Shown piece by piece: positions 8,250-17,349 of a stretch of 64,000 bases of DNA. The position numbers and the translations under genes are program-made. Source of the stretch: PALSA-693 sp963780345 (lineage in GTDB: Bacteria; Actinomycetota; Acidimicrobiia; Acidimicrobiales; Palsa-688); the NCBI GenBank assembly GCA_963780345.1, contig CAWABU010000008.1, positions 1-64,000 on the forward strand. The letters run 5' to 3'. Numbering within the stretch: position 1 is the first letter of the stretch; every line of letters begins with the position of its first letter. The notes beneath the pieces were generated by a model. It saw nothing but the letters and a program-made list of their open reading frames with translations. It had not been told where the DNA came from and made no database searches.

Positions 8250-8633
8250 GTGAGCGAGGTGCGCCTGTCGGACCCGGCGCTGGCTTTCGTGCGGGAGCGG
8301 CACCTGGCCACGCTGAGCACGACCCAGCCGGAGGGCGGATTGCACGTGGTGCCGGTGGGTTTCACCTGGGACGAAGCCGGCGCCCAGGCCTGGGTCATCT
8401 GCTCAGGTGGTAGCCGCAAGGCCGCGCACGTCCGGGCTGGCAGCCGCGCCGCGCTGTGCCAGGTCGACGGCAGACGTTGGCTGTCGGTCGAGGGCCCGGC
8501 CCGCATCATCGACGATCCGGAGACGGTCAGCGAGGCCGAACGCCGCTACGCCGCCCGCTACCGGCCCCCTCGGGTCAACCCGAGCCGGGTGTGTCTCATC
8601 GTGGCGGTCGAGCGGGTGCTCGGTTCGCTGTGA
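8250..8633 (+). CDS. PPOX-class F420-dependent oxidoreductase
   Basis: A 127-residue split beta-barrel protein of the pyridoxamine-phosphate-oxidase-like superfamily, in the branch that usually binds F420 or flavin. RHLATLSTTQPEGGLHVVPVGFTWD at the N-terminus is the diagnostic first strand pair. SRKAAHVRAGSRAALCQVDGRRWLSVEGPARI forms the cofactor-side strands, and YRPPRVNPSRVCLIVAVERVLG closes the domain. Length matches the family. It is divergent from the photolyase group and uses a GTG start. The exact substrate cannot be read from the sequence. Confidence 0.85.
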   Translation: MSEVRLSDPALAFVRERHLATLSTTQPEGGLHVVPVGFTWDEAGAQAWVICSGGSRKAAHVRAGSRAALCQVDGRRWLSVEGPARIIDDPETVSEAERRYAARYRPPRVNPSRVCLIVAVERVLGSL

Positions 8634-9078
8634 GCAGTTTCGGCCGCCTAGGTACTCGCCCCCAAGAGGGAGGACAACAGCGTGGTCGACGGGTTGAACT
8701 GGCGGCCGGCGGCGCTCACGGTGATCGCCTCTCGCGGCGGCCGCGGCGGCCGCGGCGGCCAGCGCGGTGGGCACCGGTGGCGAGACCCGCCAGTGGCTGC
8801 CGACCCCCATCTACGGTCCGGAGTGCCGACTTTGGCTGTCGAAGGCGCTTTAGCGCCCCGCAACCTTCTGATTTTGCGTCAACGCTCCCGGCCCTGGGCA
8901 GTTCGAAGGCCCTTGTGCCGTCTGGCAATTTGGCACGCGATTTGGCACGGGAGCCGCAAGACTGACTGGGACGGGAGGGACTCAGCGGGACGAGCCCATA
9001 CGATTCTTCATATGTTCTCGGTGTTTCTTGTGATACTCCCCGGGGACAGGAAGGACTGGCTGCGACGGCGGCACCCTC
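8634..9078. other. Non-coding stretch with 9-base GC tandem repeat
   Basis: No convincing gene is present on either strand. At 8733-8759 the 9-mer CGCGGCGGC is repeated three times in perfect tandem, giving poly-Gly or poly-Ala in different frames. The right half leads into the tRNA fragment at 9079. Confidence 0.5.
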
Positions 9079-9122
9079 CTACGGATCAGAAGGTTGGGGG
9101 TTCGAATCCCTCCGAGCGCGCA
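9079..9122 (+). other. 3' half of tRNA-Arg(ACG), probable attachment-site scar
   Basis: The sequence from CTACGGA (anticodon loop with ACG) runs through TCAGA, the variable loop, the T-arm (GGGGG-TTCGAAT-CCCTC) and the acceptor 3' strand CGAGCGC, ending in GCA. This matches the 3' half of actinobacterial tRNA-Arg(ACG). The 36 bases upstream do not form the D-arm or the 5' acceptor strand, so no full tRNA exists here. Lone 3' halves of this size are what tyrosine-integrase elements leave at their distal end. Confidence 0.7.
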
Positions 9123-9667
9123 AGAGTGCTGGTCATCGGCTTGCTGAGCCCCGGGTTGATTTTTGGCCTGGCCAAATTTGTCAGACGAGTTGGCACCGAC
9201 CCGGCGGGTTCCTAGCGGAAGCCCGATTCCCCGCTCGGTTCATCTATTGAACCGTCGCACTGCACAGCACGGGCACCACAGCAGCTGATCTTGGGGCACG
9301 GGGTGGTGCCCACGTCGCGTGCGCCCCGGCCAGCTCAAGAATGGTCGTCGCGCTCGCTGGAGTTGCAGCGCCCCGAGCAGCACATTGGGGAGTGCGTCCA
9401 GTTGCTTGGGCGCCGTGGCAACAGTGAGGTTGTTATGACGTAACCAGGTGACAAGCTGAGGGCAGCCAGCCGGTGGGAGTCCGGCCGGGGGAGACGCCAA
9501 GGTCCCCTGTAGTGATGTCCCCGTGCGTGGTCGAGGCCAGGTGCGAAGCGGGGCGGAGCAACTGGCCAGTCCGCAACATGAAGTGAAGCCTGCAGCGTCG
9601 TTAGTGCCGTCCGCCGGAAGGCGGACCAGGAGGAGCCGAGCCTGTTCCCTCAGGGCGAAGGCCATGG
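9123..9667. other. Stretch with no recognisable gene
   Basis: About 545 bases follow the tRNA fragment. Open frames exist on both strands, but none has recognisable motifs or a ribosome site. The sequence probably contains decayed DNA between the tRNA scar and the substrate-binding-protein relic. Confidence 0.5.
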
Positions 9668-9691
9668 ATGGCATCCTTGGTCTTGGAGCCG

Positions 9692-10100
9692 GCGATGCCC
9701 TACCTGCAGAACGCTGGGATCCCGACCCTGGACGGGAGCGGGCAACCGCTGTTCTACAACCCGCCCGTTTCGTTCATCACCAATGTTCTCTCGGCCGATA
9801 CCTCCTGCGGCTATCTGGCCCTGTTGAAACAGGCCGGCTGCAGGACTATGGCGGCCATCGAGGATCCGGCCGGGGAGACCGGCGCGGCGCTGGCGATCTA
9901 CCTGGACGCGCTCGGCGCGGCAGCCAAGCGTTTCGGTATCGACTACAAAGGCGAGGTCACGGTGCCGGCTTCGGCCCCCGATCGGACTCCCTACGCGACC
10001 GAGGCGGCAAACAAGGGGGCCCAGTGCCTCGAGATGGCGGCCGGGACGGTGCCGACCGCGTCTCGTCAGCAGCAGGACCTTCTTGCCCGCGCTCCCTTGC
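9692..10100 (+). pseudogene. Relic of a branched-chain amino acid-type ABC substrate-binding protein
   Basis: The internal piece reads AMPYLQNAGIPTLDGSGQPL, FYNPPVSFITNVLSADTSCGYLALLKQAGC, then AAIEDPAGETGAAL and FGIDYKGEVTVP, and finally YATEAANKGAQCLEM. This corresponds to the middle of a periplasmic-binding-fold (type I) substrate-binding protein. Signal peptide, lipobox, N-lobe start and C-lobe are all missing. The frame drifts into unrelated residues after about 10060. No permease or ATPase genes are nearby, so this is a decayed fragment. Confidence 0.7.
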
Positions 10101-10185
10101 CGAGAAGGGCCGGATCGTCGTCGAACTTCGCCTGGCTAAGCGACGGCAGCTACGGTGTCTCGGGAATCGGAGGTAGATCGCAACA

Positions 10186-11715
10186 ATGGGCGCACCGCCC
10201 CGGCAGGACAAAGCACAGAGAGCTTGGCGCGAAGCGGCGCTGCTCCCCACGCTGATCGCCATCACGGCCCTGGTATCGATCGTGAGCAGCCTGGGTGCGC
10301 CGCTGATTCCCTCGATCGCCCGCGCCGATCACGTGTCGCTGGACACAGGGCAGTGGCTGCTCACGGCGGCCCTGGTGACCGCCGCGGTCACGACGCCGGT
10401 GCTGGGTCGACTGGCCGATGGACCCTCACAGCGGTCGGTGGTGGCTGTCGCCCTCTCGCTCACGTTGGCCGGATGTGTGCTGGCTGCGTTGTCCAACGAC
10501 TTCACAACGACCGTGATCGGGCGCGGTCTCCAGGGGGTCGGCCTTGGCCTGCTCCCCGTCACGATGGCCGTGGCGCGCCGGCACCTGCCGGCGCATCAGA
10601 TCGGACGGGGCGTGGCCACACTGGCGATTACGGGCGCCATTTGCGCTGGACTCGGCTATCCCCTGACCGGCCTGGTGGCCCAGGTGTTCGATTTCCATGT
10701 GGCCTTCTGGTTCGGAGCCGCCGCGGTGGCCTGCGTCCTCGGTTGTGGGCTCATTGTGCTCCCCGGTCGCAACGAGGTACCGGTCCGGGACTTCGATTGG
10801 ATCGGAGCCGTCGCCCTCGGACTGGGAGTCGTCGGTATATCAGTGGTCCTGAGCGAGGGCGGGACCTGGGGCTGGCTCGCGAACGCCACGGTATTGACAG
10901 CGGTGGGCTCGGTCGTGGTGCTCGTCGCGTGGATATCCTATGAATTGCGAACCAGCGACCCGCTCGTCGACTTGCGCCAGGTCCGGCACCGGTCGGTGCT
11001 CACGGCTGACGTGTCCGGTTTCATGATCTGCGTCGCCATCTACCTCATCACTCCGGTGGCCGTCGAGTATGTCCAGATTCCGAAGTCGGTTGGCTATGGC
11101 TTTGACGAATCAATCGCCGTCTCGGGCCTGGTCCTCGTGCCCCTTTCGGTTGGAACGTTTGTCGCCAGCCGGCTCCTGGTCAGCTTCGAGCGTCGGTTTG
11201 GTACCCGGGCCATCATCCCCTGTGGTGCCAGCATGATGGCGCTCGGTGCGCTGTTCTTTGCTGTATCGCATGGTGCTCTCTGGGAGGCGTTTGTCGCTAT
11301 CGGTCTGGTTGGCCTCGGCGTTGGCTTCAGCTTCGCGGTAATGCCGGGGCTTGTCGTGCGGGCGGTGCCGGCGGAGGAGACCGGGAGTGCGCTCGGATTC
11401 TTGCAGGTACTGCGCAGTATCGGCCTTTCTGTTGGTAGCGCCCTGGCGGCGACCGTGCTGACCGCCTATACCCGCCCCGGCGCGGCGTTTCCGACCGTCG
11501 GCGGATTCAGCACGGCGCTCCTCCTGGCCGCAGGGATCTGTCTGGGGGCGGCCATCATCAGCTACCTGCTGCCGGGCCGAGGCCCGGCGGTGGTCGTGGA
11601 GGACCCACAGCTGGCACGCGAAGAGGCCGAGCTGGGGGCCGCGGCGGTCCTGCTCGCCAACGACCCGGAGATCGCGGTGAGGCAGACCCGTCTGGAGGAA
11701 GGACACCTGGGGTGA
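10186..11715 (+). CDS. MFS transporter, DHA2-type multidrug exporter
   Basis: A 509-residue membrane protein with about 13-14 hydrophobic helices, consistent with the 14-TM DHA2 drug:proton antiporter branch. The motif-A-like loop is GRLADGPSQRSVV near residue 75. GRGLQGVGLGLLPVTMAVARR near residue 112 is the motif B/C region on TM4-TM5. The acidic C-terminal tail is cytosolic. The ATG start at 10186 lies just after the relic. It stands alone, with no adjacent TetR or MarR regulator, so the drug or metabolite exported is unknown. Confidence 0.85.
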   Translation: MGAPPRQDKAQRAWREAALLPTLIAITALVSIVSSLGAPLIPSIARADHVSLDTGQWLLTAALVTAAVTTPVLGRLADGPSQRSVVAVALSLTLAGCVLAALSNDFTTTVIGRGLQGVGLGLLPVTMAVARRHLPAHQIGRGVATLAITGAICAGLGYPLTGLVAQVFDFHVAFWFGAAAVACVLGCGLIVLPGRNEVPVRDFDWIGAVALGLGVVGISVVLSEGGTWGWLANATVLTAVGSVVVLVAWISYELRTSDPLVDLRQVRHRSVLTADVSGFMICVAIYLITPVAVEYVQIPKSVGYGFDESIAVSGLVLVPLSVGTFVASRLLVSFERRFGTRAIIPCGASMMALGALFFAVSHGALWEAFVAIGLVGLGVGFSFAVMPGLVVRAVPAEETGSALGFLQVLRSIGLSVGSALAATVLTAYTRPGAAFPTVGGFSTALLLAAGICLGAAIISYLLPGRGPAVVVEDPQLAREEAELGAAAVLLANDPEIAVRQTRLEEGHLG

Positions 11716-11751
11716 TGTCAGGAGGCCGGGCGAAGCAGCAAATAGCGTGAC

Positions 11752-12594
11752 CTATTCGTCCTCGACAGGGTTCATCAGCACACCCACCCCGCCGACGACG
11801 ACCTCCACGTGGTCGCCGGCGCGCATCCACAGCGGCGGCCTCCGGGTCGCACCGACGCCGCCGGGGGTGCCCGTCGAGATCACATCACCAGGAGCAAGCG
11901 CCGTAAAGCTGGACACGTACGCGATCGTCGTCGGGATGTCGTAGAGCATCAGATCGGCTGTCGCCGATTGCACGGTCTGCCCGTTGAGCCGCGTCTCCAG
12001 TGTGATCGCCGCGTGGTCAGGCACCTCGTCCGCGGTGACGATCCAAGGGCCCAACGAGCCCGAATGCCAGAAGTTCTTGCCGGCCGAGACCGAGTGGCGT
12101 TGATAGTCCCGCACACTGCCGTCGAGCAATGCGCTGTAGCCAAACACATGCTCCAAAGCATCGGTCGCGGCGATGTGCCTGCCCCCACGGCCGATCACCA
12201 CCGCGATCTCGCCCTCGTAGTCGAACTGCACGGACACCCGGGGGCGCAGAATCGGTGCGGCGTGACCGACCAGCGCGTCGGGAAGCTTGGTGAAGAGGGT
12301 GGGTTGCCCGGGGAGGTCGGCCGAGACCTCTTCGACGTGATTGCGATAATTGAGACCGAGGCAAATCACCTTCGACAGCGGGCCGATGGGGGTCAGCCAC
12401 GAGACAGTCTCGAGCGGCACCGACTCAGTAGCCGACGCGGCCGCGGTCGCGAGCTCGGATGGGTCCATCGCGGTGAGCGGGAACGTCGCACTCATCGGAT
12501 CGCCATCGGTCCACTCTCCCACGACGACGGCATGATCATCATCGATGACGGCCGAAGCCGCCCGGCCCCCCACACCGATCTTGGCAACCCTCAT
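11752..12594 (-). CDS. Fumarylacetoacetate hydrolase-family protein
   Basis: An FAH-fold enzyme, a metal-dependent C-C hydrolase or decarboxylase/isomerase of catechol-type degradation or keto-acid metabolism. Residues 65-75 have VICLGLNYRNHVEE. KLPDALVGHAAPI follows, and FDYEGEIAVVIGRGGRHI near 128 carries metal-binding acidic residues. VFGYSALLDGSVRDYQ, GKNFWHSGSLGPWIV and the closing PGDVISTGTPGGVGATRRPP are all family hallmarks. The ATG at 12594 has the ribosome site AGGAAAGG and starts one base after the upstream HTH gene's TGA. The two are translationally coupled. The substrate is not deducible. Confidence 0.9.
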   Translation of the reverse strand: MRVAKIGVGGRAASAVIDDDHAVVVGEWTDGDPMSATFPLTAMDPSELATAAASATESVPLETVSWLTPIGPLSKVICLGLNYRNHVEEVSADLPGQPTLFTKLPDALVGHAAPILRPRVSVQFDYEGEIAVVIGRGGRHIAATDALEHVFGYSALLDGSVRDYQRHSVSAGKNFWHSGSLGPWIVTADEVPDHAAITLETRLNGQTVQSATADLMLYDIPTTIAYVSSFTALAPGDVISTGTPGGVGATRRPPLWMRAGDHVEVVVGGVGVLMNPVEDE

Positions 12595-12595
12595 C

Positions 12596-12979
12596 TCATC
12601 CTTTCCTCGAGCGGGCGCGGCGCGGGCTGGCTGTTGAATCGTGCACACCGGCTTCCAACCACTTCACCACATCGACCCGCCGATACAGCACCTGTTGGCT
12701 CCCCGGTAATCGGTGAAACAGCGGACCCTTGCCGTGACTACGCCAGAACTTCACGGTGGAGGCCGTCCGCTGTACCAGGGCGGCTACCTGTTCGGTATTC
12801 AGAAGTTCTTCGCCGTTGTCGGGCGTGGGAGCCGCCGGCGCTCGAAGGGGATCATCGCCCGCGGAACGGTTAGTAGGGCGCCGAGCCGCCTTTATCTCCG
12901 CGGCAAGGTCGTGCACCTCCTTGGTGAGCCGATCGATCTTTCGACCCAGACTCACCAAGGTGGCCTCACCGTCGCACAT
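12596..12979 (-). CDS. Excisionase/MerR-like helix-turn-helix protein with N-terminal coiled coil
   Basis: A 127-residue protein. Residues 5-35 are a probable coiled coil (LGRKIDRLTKEVHDLAAEIKAARR). A Pro-rich linker follows, then a winged HTH_17-type DNA-binding domain (LLNTEQVAALVQRTASTVKFWRSHGKGP, then VLYRRVDVVKWLEA). Excisionase-like HTH proteins either direct recombination or regulate transcription. No integrase is adjacent, and the gene is tightly coupled to the FAH-family gene downstream, so a role as its regulator is the simpler inference. Confidence 0.7.
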   Translation of the reverse strand: MCDGEATLVSLGRKIDRLTKEVHDLAAEIKAARRPTNRSAGDDPLRAPAAPTPDNGEELLNTEQVAALVQRTASTVKFWRSHGKGPLFHRLPGSQQVLYRRVDVVKWLEAGVHDSTASPRRARSRKG

Positions 12980-13117
12980 ATCGACAGAGTGTAGAGCCCT
13001 TCAATGATCCAACCAGAGGTCGAGCCCCTGACCCGGCGGGAACCGTTGAATCCCCTCCTCCAGGATCGGCGGGCCGATTCAGATCAGGAAGCCGAGGATC
13101 GCTTCACGCCGCGGTCT

Positions 13118-15664
13118 TCAGAGTTGTTCGAACGCGGCCATAGTGAGGACGGCATCGCCGAGGGCGTCAGAGCCGTCCAGGTCGGCTTCGAAGCGCAGCA
13201 CCCAGTCGCGATGGCCGTCGGGATCGTCGAGTGTCTGGGTGACCTCCCATTTGCGTCCGTTGGCTTGCAGATGGAACAGCTCGGACGAGCGAGCGTCGCC
13301 CCCGATGCCGACACTGTCGTGCTCGGCGAAGTACCCGCCGGACGCCGTTTCCCATCGGGGCGCGTCCCAGCCGGCCTCGCCGTCCAGGTCGGCGAGGCCG
13401 ACGAAGTCCCGACGGGCCAGCAGCTCGACATGGTGGAACGCCCGGTTGCGGACCATCACCGTAAAGGCCCGGGTATTGGCGGTGACGGCCACCGGGACCG
13501 GCCCTGTGGCCGCGGCTGGCTCCGCTGACAGCTGGGCCAGATCGGCGAGGGTCTGATCGGGGTGGGTGAGCGCCTCCCATTCGTCGAGCAGGCTGGAGTC
13601 GACCTGGCGGACCAGCTCGCCGAGCCATTCGGTGATGTCGACCAGCTCGTCCGTCTTGGCATCCTCGGGGACCGATTGGACCAGGCCGCGATAGGCGTCG
13701 GTCAGGTAACGCAACAGCAGGCCTTCCGAGCGGGCCAGGCCATAGAGGGCGACGTACTCGGAGAAGCCAAGCGCCCGTTCGAACATGTCGCGTACCACTG
13801 ATTTCGGTTTCACGTTGAAGTCGGCGGCCCACGGGTGGCGGACCCGGTAGGCGTCGAAGGCGTCGTAGAGGTCCTCACCCAGCGGTTTGGGCCAGGTGAG
13901 CTTGTCGAGGATCTCCATCCGTTGCTCGTACTCGACGCCCTCGGCTTTGAGCCGCGTGACCGTCTCGGCCCGAAGGCGGTCGAGCTGGGCGGCGAGCACC
14001 GGCCCCGGATTCTCGAGCGTGGCCTCGACGATCGAGACGGCGTCGAGCGCCCACGTGTCCGACACCGCGAGGCGCGGCAGCACGTCGAGGATGAACGGCC
14101 CGAGCGGCTGGTTGAGGGCGAAGTCGGATTGCAGATGCTCGGTAACCCTCACCCGCCGGCCCGCCTGGTCGGGAGCCCCGAGCCGTTCCAGGGCGCCCGC
14201 GGCCAGCAGGGAACGGTACATGGCGATCGCGGCGCGGATGTGGCCGCGTTGCGCCGGGCGGCTCTCATGGTTGTCGGTGAGAAGGTGGCGCAGGGCGGCG
14301 CAGCCGTCGCCGTTCCGGTCGAGGACGCCCAGCAGCATGGCGTGGGTCACCTTGAAGCTCGAGCCGAGCGGTTCGGGTGGGGCAGCCACGAGCCGGTTGA
14401 AAGTGTCCTCGCTCCACGCCACGAACCCTTTGGGCGGCTGGGCGCGGACCAGCTTGCGGCGCTTCTTCGGGTCGTCTGCAATCTTGGCCAGGGCCCGCTC
14501 GTTCTCGACCACATGTTCGGGCGCCTGGACCACGACGCTGCCTTCCCGGTCGTAGCCCGCCCGGCCGGCCCGGCCCGAGATCTGATGGAACTCGCGGGCG
14601 CTGAGCAGCCGGCTGACCGTACCGTCGTATTTGGCCAGTCCGGTGAGCAACACGGTGCGGATCGGGACGTTGATGCCGACCCCGAGGGTGTCGGTCCCGC
14701 AGATCACTTTGAGCAGCCCGGCCTGGGTCAGGCGTTCGACCAGGCGTCGGTAACGCGGCAGCATCCCGGCGTGGTGTACCCCGATCCCGGCCCGGATGTA
14801 GCGGCCCAGGGCCTGGCCGAAGCCAGCCGAGAAGCGGAACCCGGCGATCTCTTCGGCGATGCGGTCCCGTTCGCTGCGGCTGGCGACCGGAGTGCTGGTG
14901 AGCGCCTGGGCCCGAGCCACCGCGTCCTTCTGGGTGAAGTGCACCACGTAGATGGGAGCCTTGCCGGCGGCGAGGAGAGCGTCGATGGTCTCGTGGATCG
15001 GGGTGCGGACGTAGCTGTAGTCGAGCGGGACGGGCCGGGTCGCAGAGCGGACTACGGCCACCGGCCGGCCAGTGCGCCGGAGCAGGTCGGTCTCGAAGCG
15101 GCGGGTGTCGCCGAGGGTGGCCGACATGAGCAGGAATTGGACGCGGTCGAGTTCCAACAGCGGGATCTGCCATGCCCAGCCGCGGTCAGGGTCGGCGTAG
15201 AAGTGGAACTCGTCCATCACCACCTGGTCGACCTGCGCCCCGTCTCCCTCCCGTAGGGCCAAGTTGGCGAGCACCTCGGCGGTGGCGCAGATGACCGGGG
15301 CGTTGCGATTGACAGCGGCGTCGCCGGTGGCCATCCCGACGAGGTGCGGGCCGAGCTCGCTGGCCAGGTCAAAGAACTTCTCCGACACCAGCGCCTTGAT
15401 GGGAGCGGTGTACCAGGAGCGGCGCCCCTCGCACACCGCCCAGAAGTGGGCCGCCAGAGCGATCAGGCTCTTACCGGACCCGGTCGGCGTGTTGACGATG
15501 ACGTGGCTGGCCGACATCGCCTCAAGGACCGCCTCCTCCTGAGCCGGGTACAAGGTGATGCCCCGCTTCTCCGCCCATGCCAGGAAACGCTCCAGCGGGG
15601 TATTAGCGGCCAACTCGGCGGAGTCGCCCAGACGAGCCGGGAGATAGTCGGCCAGGCGAATCAC
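13118..15664 (-). CDS. DEAD/DEAH-box helicase with DUF3516 C-terminus
   Basis: An 848-residue SF2 (Ski2-like) ATP-dependent helicase. Walker A TPTGSGKS is at residues 59-66 and motif II DEFH at 151-154. SAT is near 178 (LLMSATLGD), TDTLGVGINVP near 335 and motif VI QISGRAGRAGY near 374. The helicase core is followed by the DUF3516 module typical of actinobacteria, ending in ALGDAVLTMAAFEQL. RNA remodelling or repair is inferred from the Ski2 resemblance. The GTG at 15664 places MIRLADYLP at the start. An alternative start at 15700 adds 12 residues. Confidence 0.93.
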   Translation of the reverse strand: MIRLADYLPARLGDSAELAANTPLERFLAWAEKRGITLYPAQEEAVLEAMSASHVIVNTPTGSGKSLIALAAHFWAVCEGRRSWYTAPIKALVSEKFFDLASELGPHLVGMATGDAAVNRNAPVICATAEVLANLALREGDGAQVDQVVMDEFHFYADPDRGWAWQIPLLELDRVQFLLMSATLGDTRRFETDLLRRTGRPVAVVRSATRPVPLDYSYVRTPIHETIDALLAAGKAPIYVVHFTQKDAVARAQALTSTPVASRSERDRIAEEIAGFRFSAGFGQALGRYIRAGIGVHHAGMLPRYRRLVERLTQAGLLKVICGTDTLGVGINVPIRTVLLTGLAKYDGTVSRLLSAREFHQISGRAGRAGYDREGSVVVQAPEHVVENERALAKIADDPKKRRKLVRAQPPKGFVAWSEDTFNRLVAAPPEPLGSSFKVTHAMLLGVLDRNGDGCAALRHLLTDNHESRPAQRGHIRAAIAMYRSLLAAGALERLGAPDQAGRRVRVTEHLQSDFALNQPLGPFILDVLPRLAVSDTWALDAVSIVEATLENPGPVLAAQLDRLRAETVTRLKAEGVEYEQRMEILDKLTWPKPLGEDLYDAFDAYRVRHPWAADFNVKPKSVVRDMFERALGFSEYVALYGLARSEGLLLRYLTDAYRGLVQSVPEDAKTDELVDITEWLGELVRQVDSSLLDEWEALTHPDQTLADLAQLSAEPAAATGPVPVAVTANTRAFTVMVRNRAFHHVELLARRDFVGLADLDGEAGWDAPRWETASGGYFAEHDSVGIGGDARSSELFHLQANGRKWEVTQTLDDPDGHRDWVLRFEADLDGSDALGDAVLTMAAFEQL

Positions 15665-15815
15665 CAGTCCATGTTGCCCGGTTCCGGCGAGTACCGGCAC
15701 CCTCTGATCAGTGCGGATCGAACGTCAGGGAGAACCTGAATGGGGACGGTGATAGCCCGGCGTCGGCGTCGCCCCTTCCCTGACGGCCACCAGGGCGGCC
15801 ACCGAGGCGGGCTCG

Positions 15816-15960
15816 TCAGCCGGCGGCCCGCTTCAAGACGTCGTTCGGGAACGTCCCCGCTTGGACGCAGCGCTCGGCCCAGTCCTCGAGCTGGGGCCCG
15901 CTCCACCCCCAAGACGTGATCGTACGGCAGGTCGTCGGGACCGCGACGGCCCTTGCTAAC
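15816..15960 (-). other. Possible small or decayed coding piece between helicase and carbonic anhydrase
   Basis: On the minus strand a frame reading TTCRTITSWGWSGPQLEDWAERCVQAG and TFPNDVLKRAAG ends in TGA at 15816. The composition looks protein-like, but no start codon precedes it before the carbonic anhydrase stop. It may be the end of a lost gene. The rest of the 290-base gap shows nothing. Confidence 0.2.
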
Positions 15961-16477
15961 CGATGACGGCCTCCCCGTCAGGAAACACTTCGCTGAGCAG
16001 CCCGGTCTTGACGTCATATACGAACCCCCTGATAGGGACCTCCGGCGAGATCCACGGATGCGACCTGGCCTTTAGAATCTGCTCCCTGGTGTTCTTCTGG
16101 GGGTCGGTGAAGCTGTAAAATTTCGCCGGCGCAATTGGCGCCCGCCCCGTCTCGTTGCGGAGCCGCTCCTCCAGTTCGCCGTCGGTGAATCTGAGCATCC
16201 CGCAGTCGGTGTGATTGATGATCATTATCTCTCGGGTGCCCAGCAACCTGGTCGAGAGAATGAGCGATCGGACGGCGTCGTCGTCGATCACGGTCCCGAA
16301 GTTCCTTATCATGTCGACATCGCCATGGGCCAGACCCAGCATCTGCTCGATGTCGGTCAGGCGGGGATCCGCACAGGTGACGATCGCAATCTTGGGTGCC
16401 GGCGGTTTGCCACGGCCGGCGTCGAAGTTATTGGCGATGGTCGCATTCGCGTTCAGAGCCTCGTCGATGATACTCAC
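15956..16477 (-). CDS. Beta-class carbonic anhydrase
   Basis: A zinc enzyme interconverting CO2 and bicarbonate, about 173 residues like the mycobacterial Rv1284 type. The zinc ligands are Cys35 (in VTCADPRL with the Asp37-Arg39 dyad), His89 and Cys92 (in IINHTDCGM). The C-terminus RGFVYDVKTGLLSEV is typical of this short branch. The GTG at 16477 is chosen because a strong ribosome site (AAGGAGGA) lies 7-10 bases before it. The longer frame upstream lacks one. Confidence 0.95.
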   Translation of the reverse strand: MSIIDEALNANATIANNFDAGRGKPPAPKIAIVTCADPRLTDIEQMLGLAHGDVDMIRNFGTVIDDDAVRSLILSTRLLGTREIMIINHTDCGMLRFTDGELEERLRNETGRAPIAPAKFYSFTDPQKNTREQILKARSHPWISPEVPIRGFVYDVKTGLLSEVFPDGEAVIG

Positions 16478-16917
16478 GTCTGTTCCTCCTTGTTCTTCCC
16501 TTAGGCCTGCCGTGGGCAACCTCCGGCGGTCGCTCGTCGACCAGGACCGCGAACGGCACCCGTCTTCCTGAGTCCAAAGGGCCCTGTCCAGGTGCAGGTC
16601 GCGGCCACGGAACCGGCAGAAGATACCGCCGTCGACACCGTCTGCCTCGTCGAACATGACCGTCTGTTCACCCGCCGTTCATCCGCCTAGCGGGGCCCAG
16701 TCATTGAGACCCAACCTTAGCGGAGCGGTTAGCAGGGCCTGACGTCCGGTCGCACCCCCGAGGGGCGAAGTTCTCGGCTCGCACATGACACCAGATAGGT
16801 TCCCGGCGACCCCAGGATCGCAATGCATCCAGCGTGATGCGGTGCACACGAACGCCAGCCGACGCCGACGAAGGCCGCGAGTCCGTATCTCCCGCGCCGC
16901 CTCTACTATGGAAGCCG
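16478..16917. other. Divergent intergenic region
   Basis: About 440 bases separate the divergent carbonic anhydrase and EVE-domain genes. Apart from the carbonic anhydrase ribosome site at its left edge, I see no gene or clear inverted repeat. Confidence 0.4.
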
Positions 16918-17349
16918 ATGGGCGATTGGATCTTTGAGGACAGCCCGCGGGATCATGACCTGGACGCCACCGTGGCCGGCCGGTCGCAATGGTGGGGCAC
17001 GCCGCGCTACCGGGATCGGATAGCAGTTGGCGACCGGGTATGGCTGCAGGTCACGGGGCCGAAGGACCCTGGCGTGTACTACGTGGCGACGGTCGTGTCC
17101 AAGACCTACGAATACCCGGTTCAGCCATCGGACCCCGACCATTTTCGATGGCGGACCGACATTCGGTTCGACTTCCGCATCTGCCCCCCACTTCTGAGGT
17201 CAGAACTGCTCGCGGACGCCGAGCTGGGAACGTTCCGTCCTTTCCGCGGCTTCCAGGGCTCGAACGTACCGGTACCGCCGGACGTCGCGGCGGCCTTGAT
17301 GGCGCGAGCCGCCCCGCGCCTCGAACCCCTGCCGGGGGAGAATGAGTGA
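16918..17349 (+). CDS. EVE (PUA-like) domain protein
   Basis: A 143-residue single-domain protein. The EVE signature is spread over WIFEDSPRDHDL, the aromatic WWGTPRYRDRIAVGDRVWLQVTG loop and GVYYVATVVSKTYE, followed by DFRICPPLLRSELL. EVE domains belong to the PUA superfamily and read modified bases in DNA or RNA; many accompany restriction systems. No nuclease or methylase is adjacent. The ATG at 16918 (GGAAG 5 bases upstream) fits the domain start better than upstream codons at 16834. Confidence 0.75.
   Translation: MGDWIFEDSPRDHDLDATVAGRSQWWGTPRYRDRIAVGDRVWLQVTGPKDPGVYYVATVVSKTYEYPVQPSDPDHFRWRTDIRFDFRICPPLLRSELLADAELGTFRPFRGFQGSNVPVPPDVAAALMARAAPRLEPLPGENE

Noticed and set aside
9240..9674. 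Minus-strand frame after the tRNA scar
   Set aside because: No homology-like motifs and no ribosome site; treated as non-coding.
13835..15256. Long plus-strand open frame opposite the helicase
   Set aside because: Composition artefact of high-GC DNA; the helicase on the other strand has all conserved motifs.
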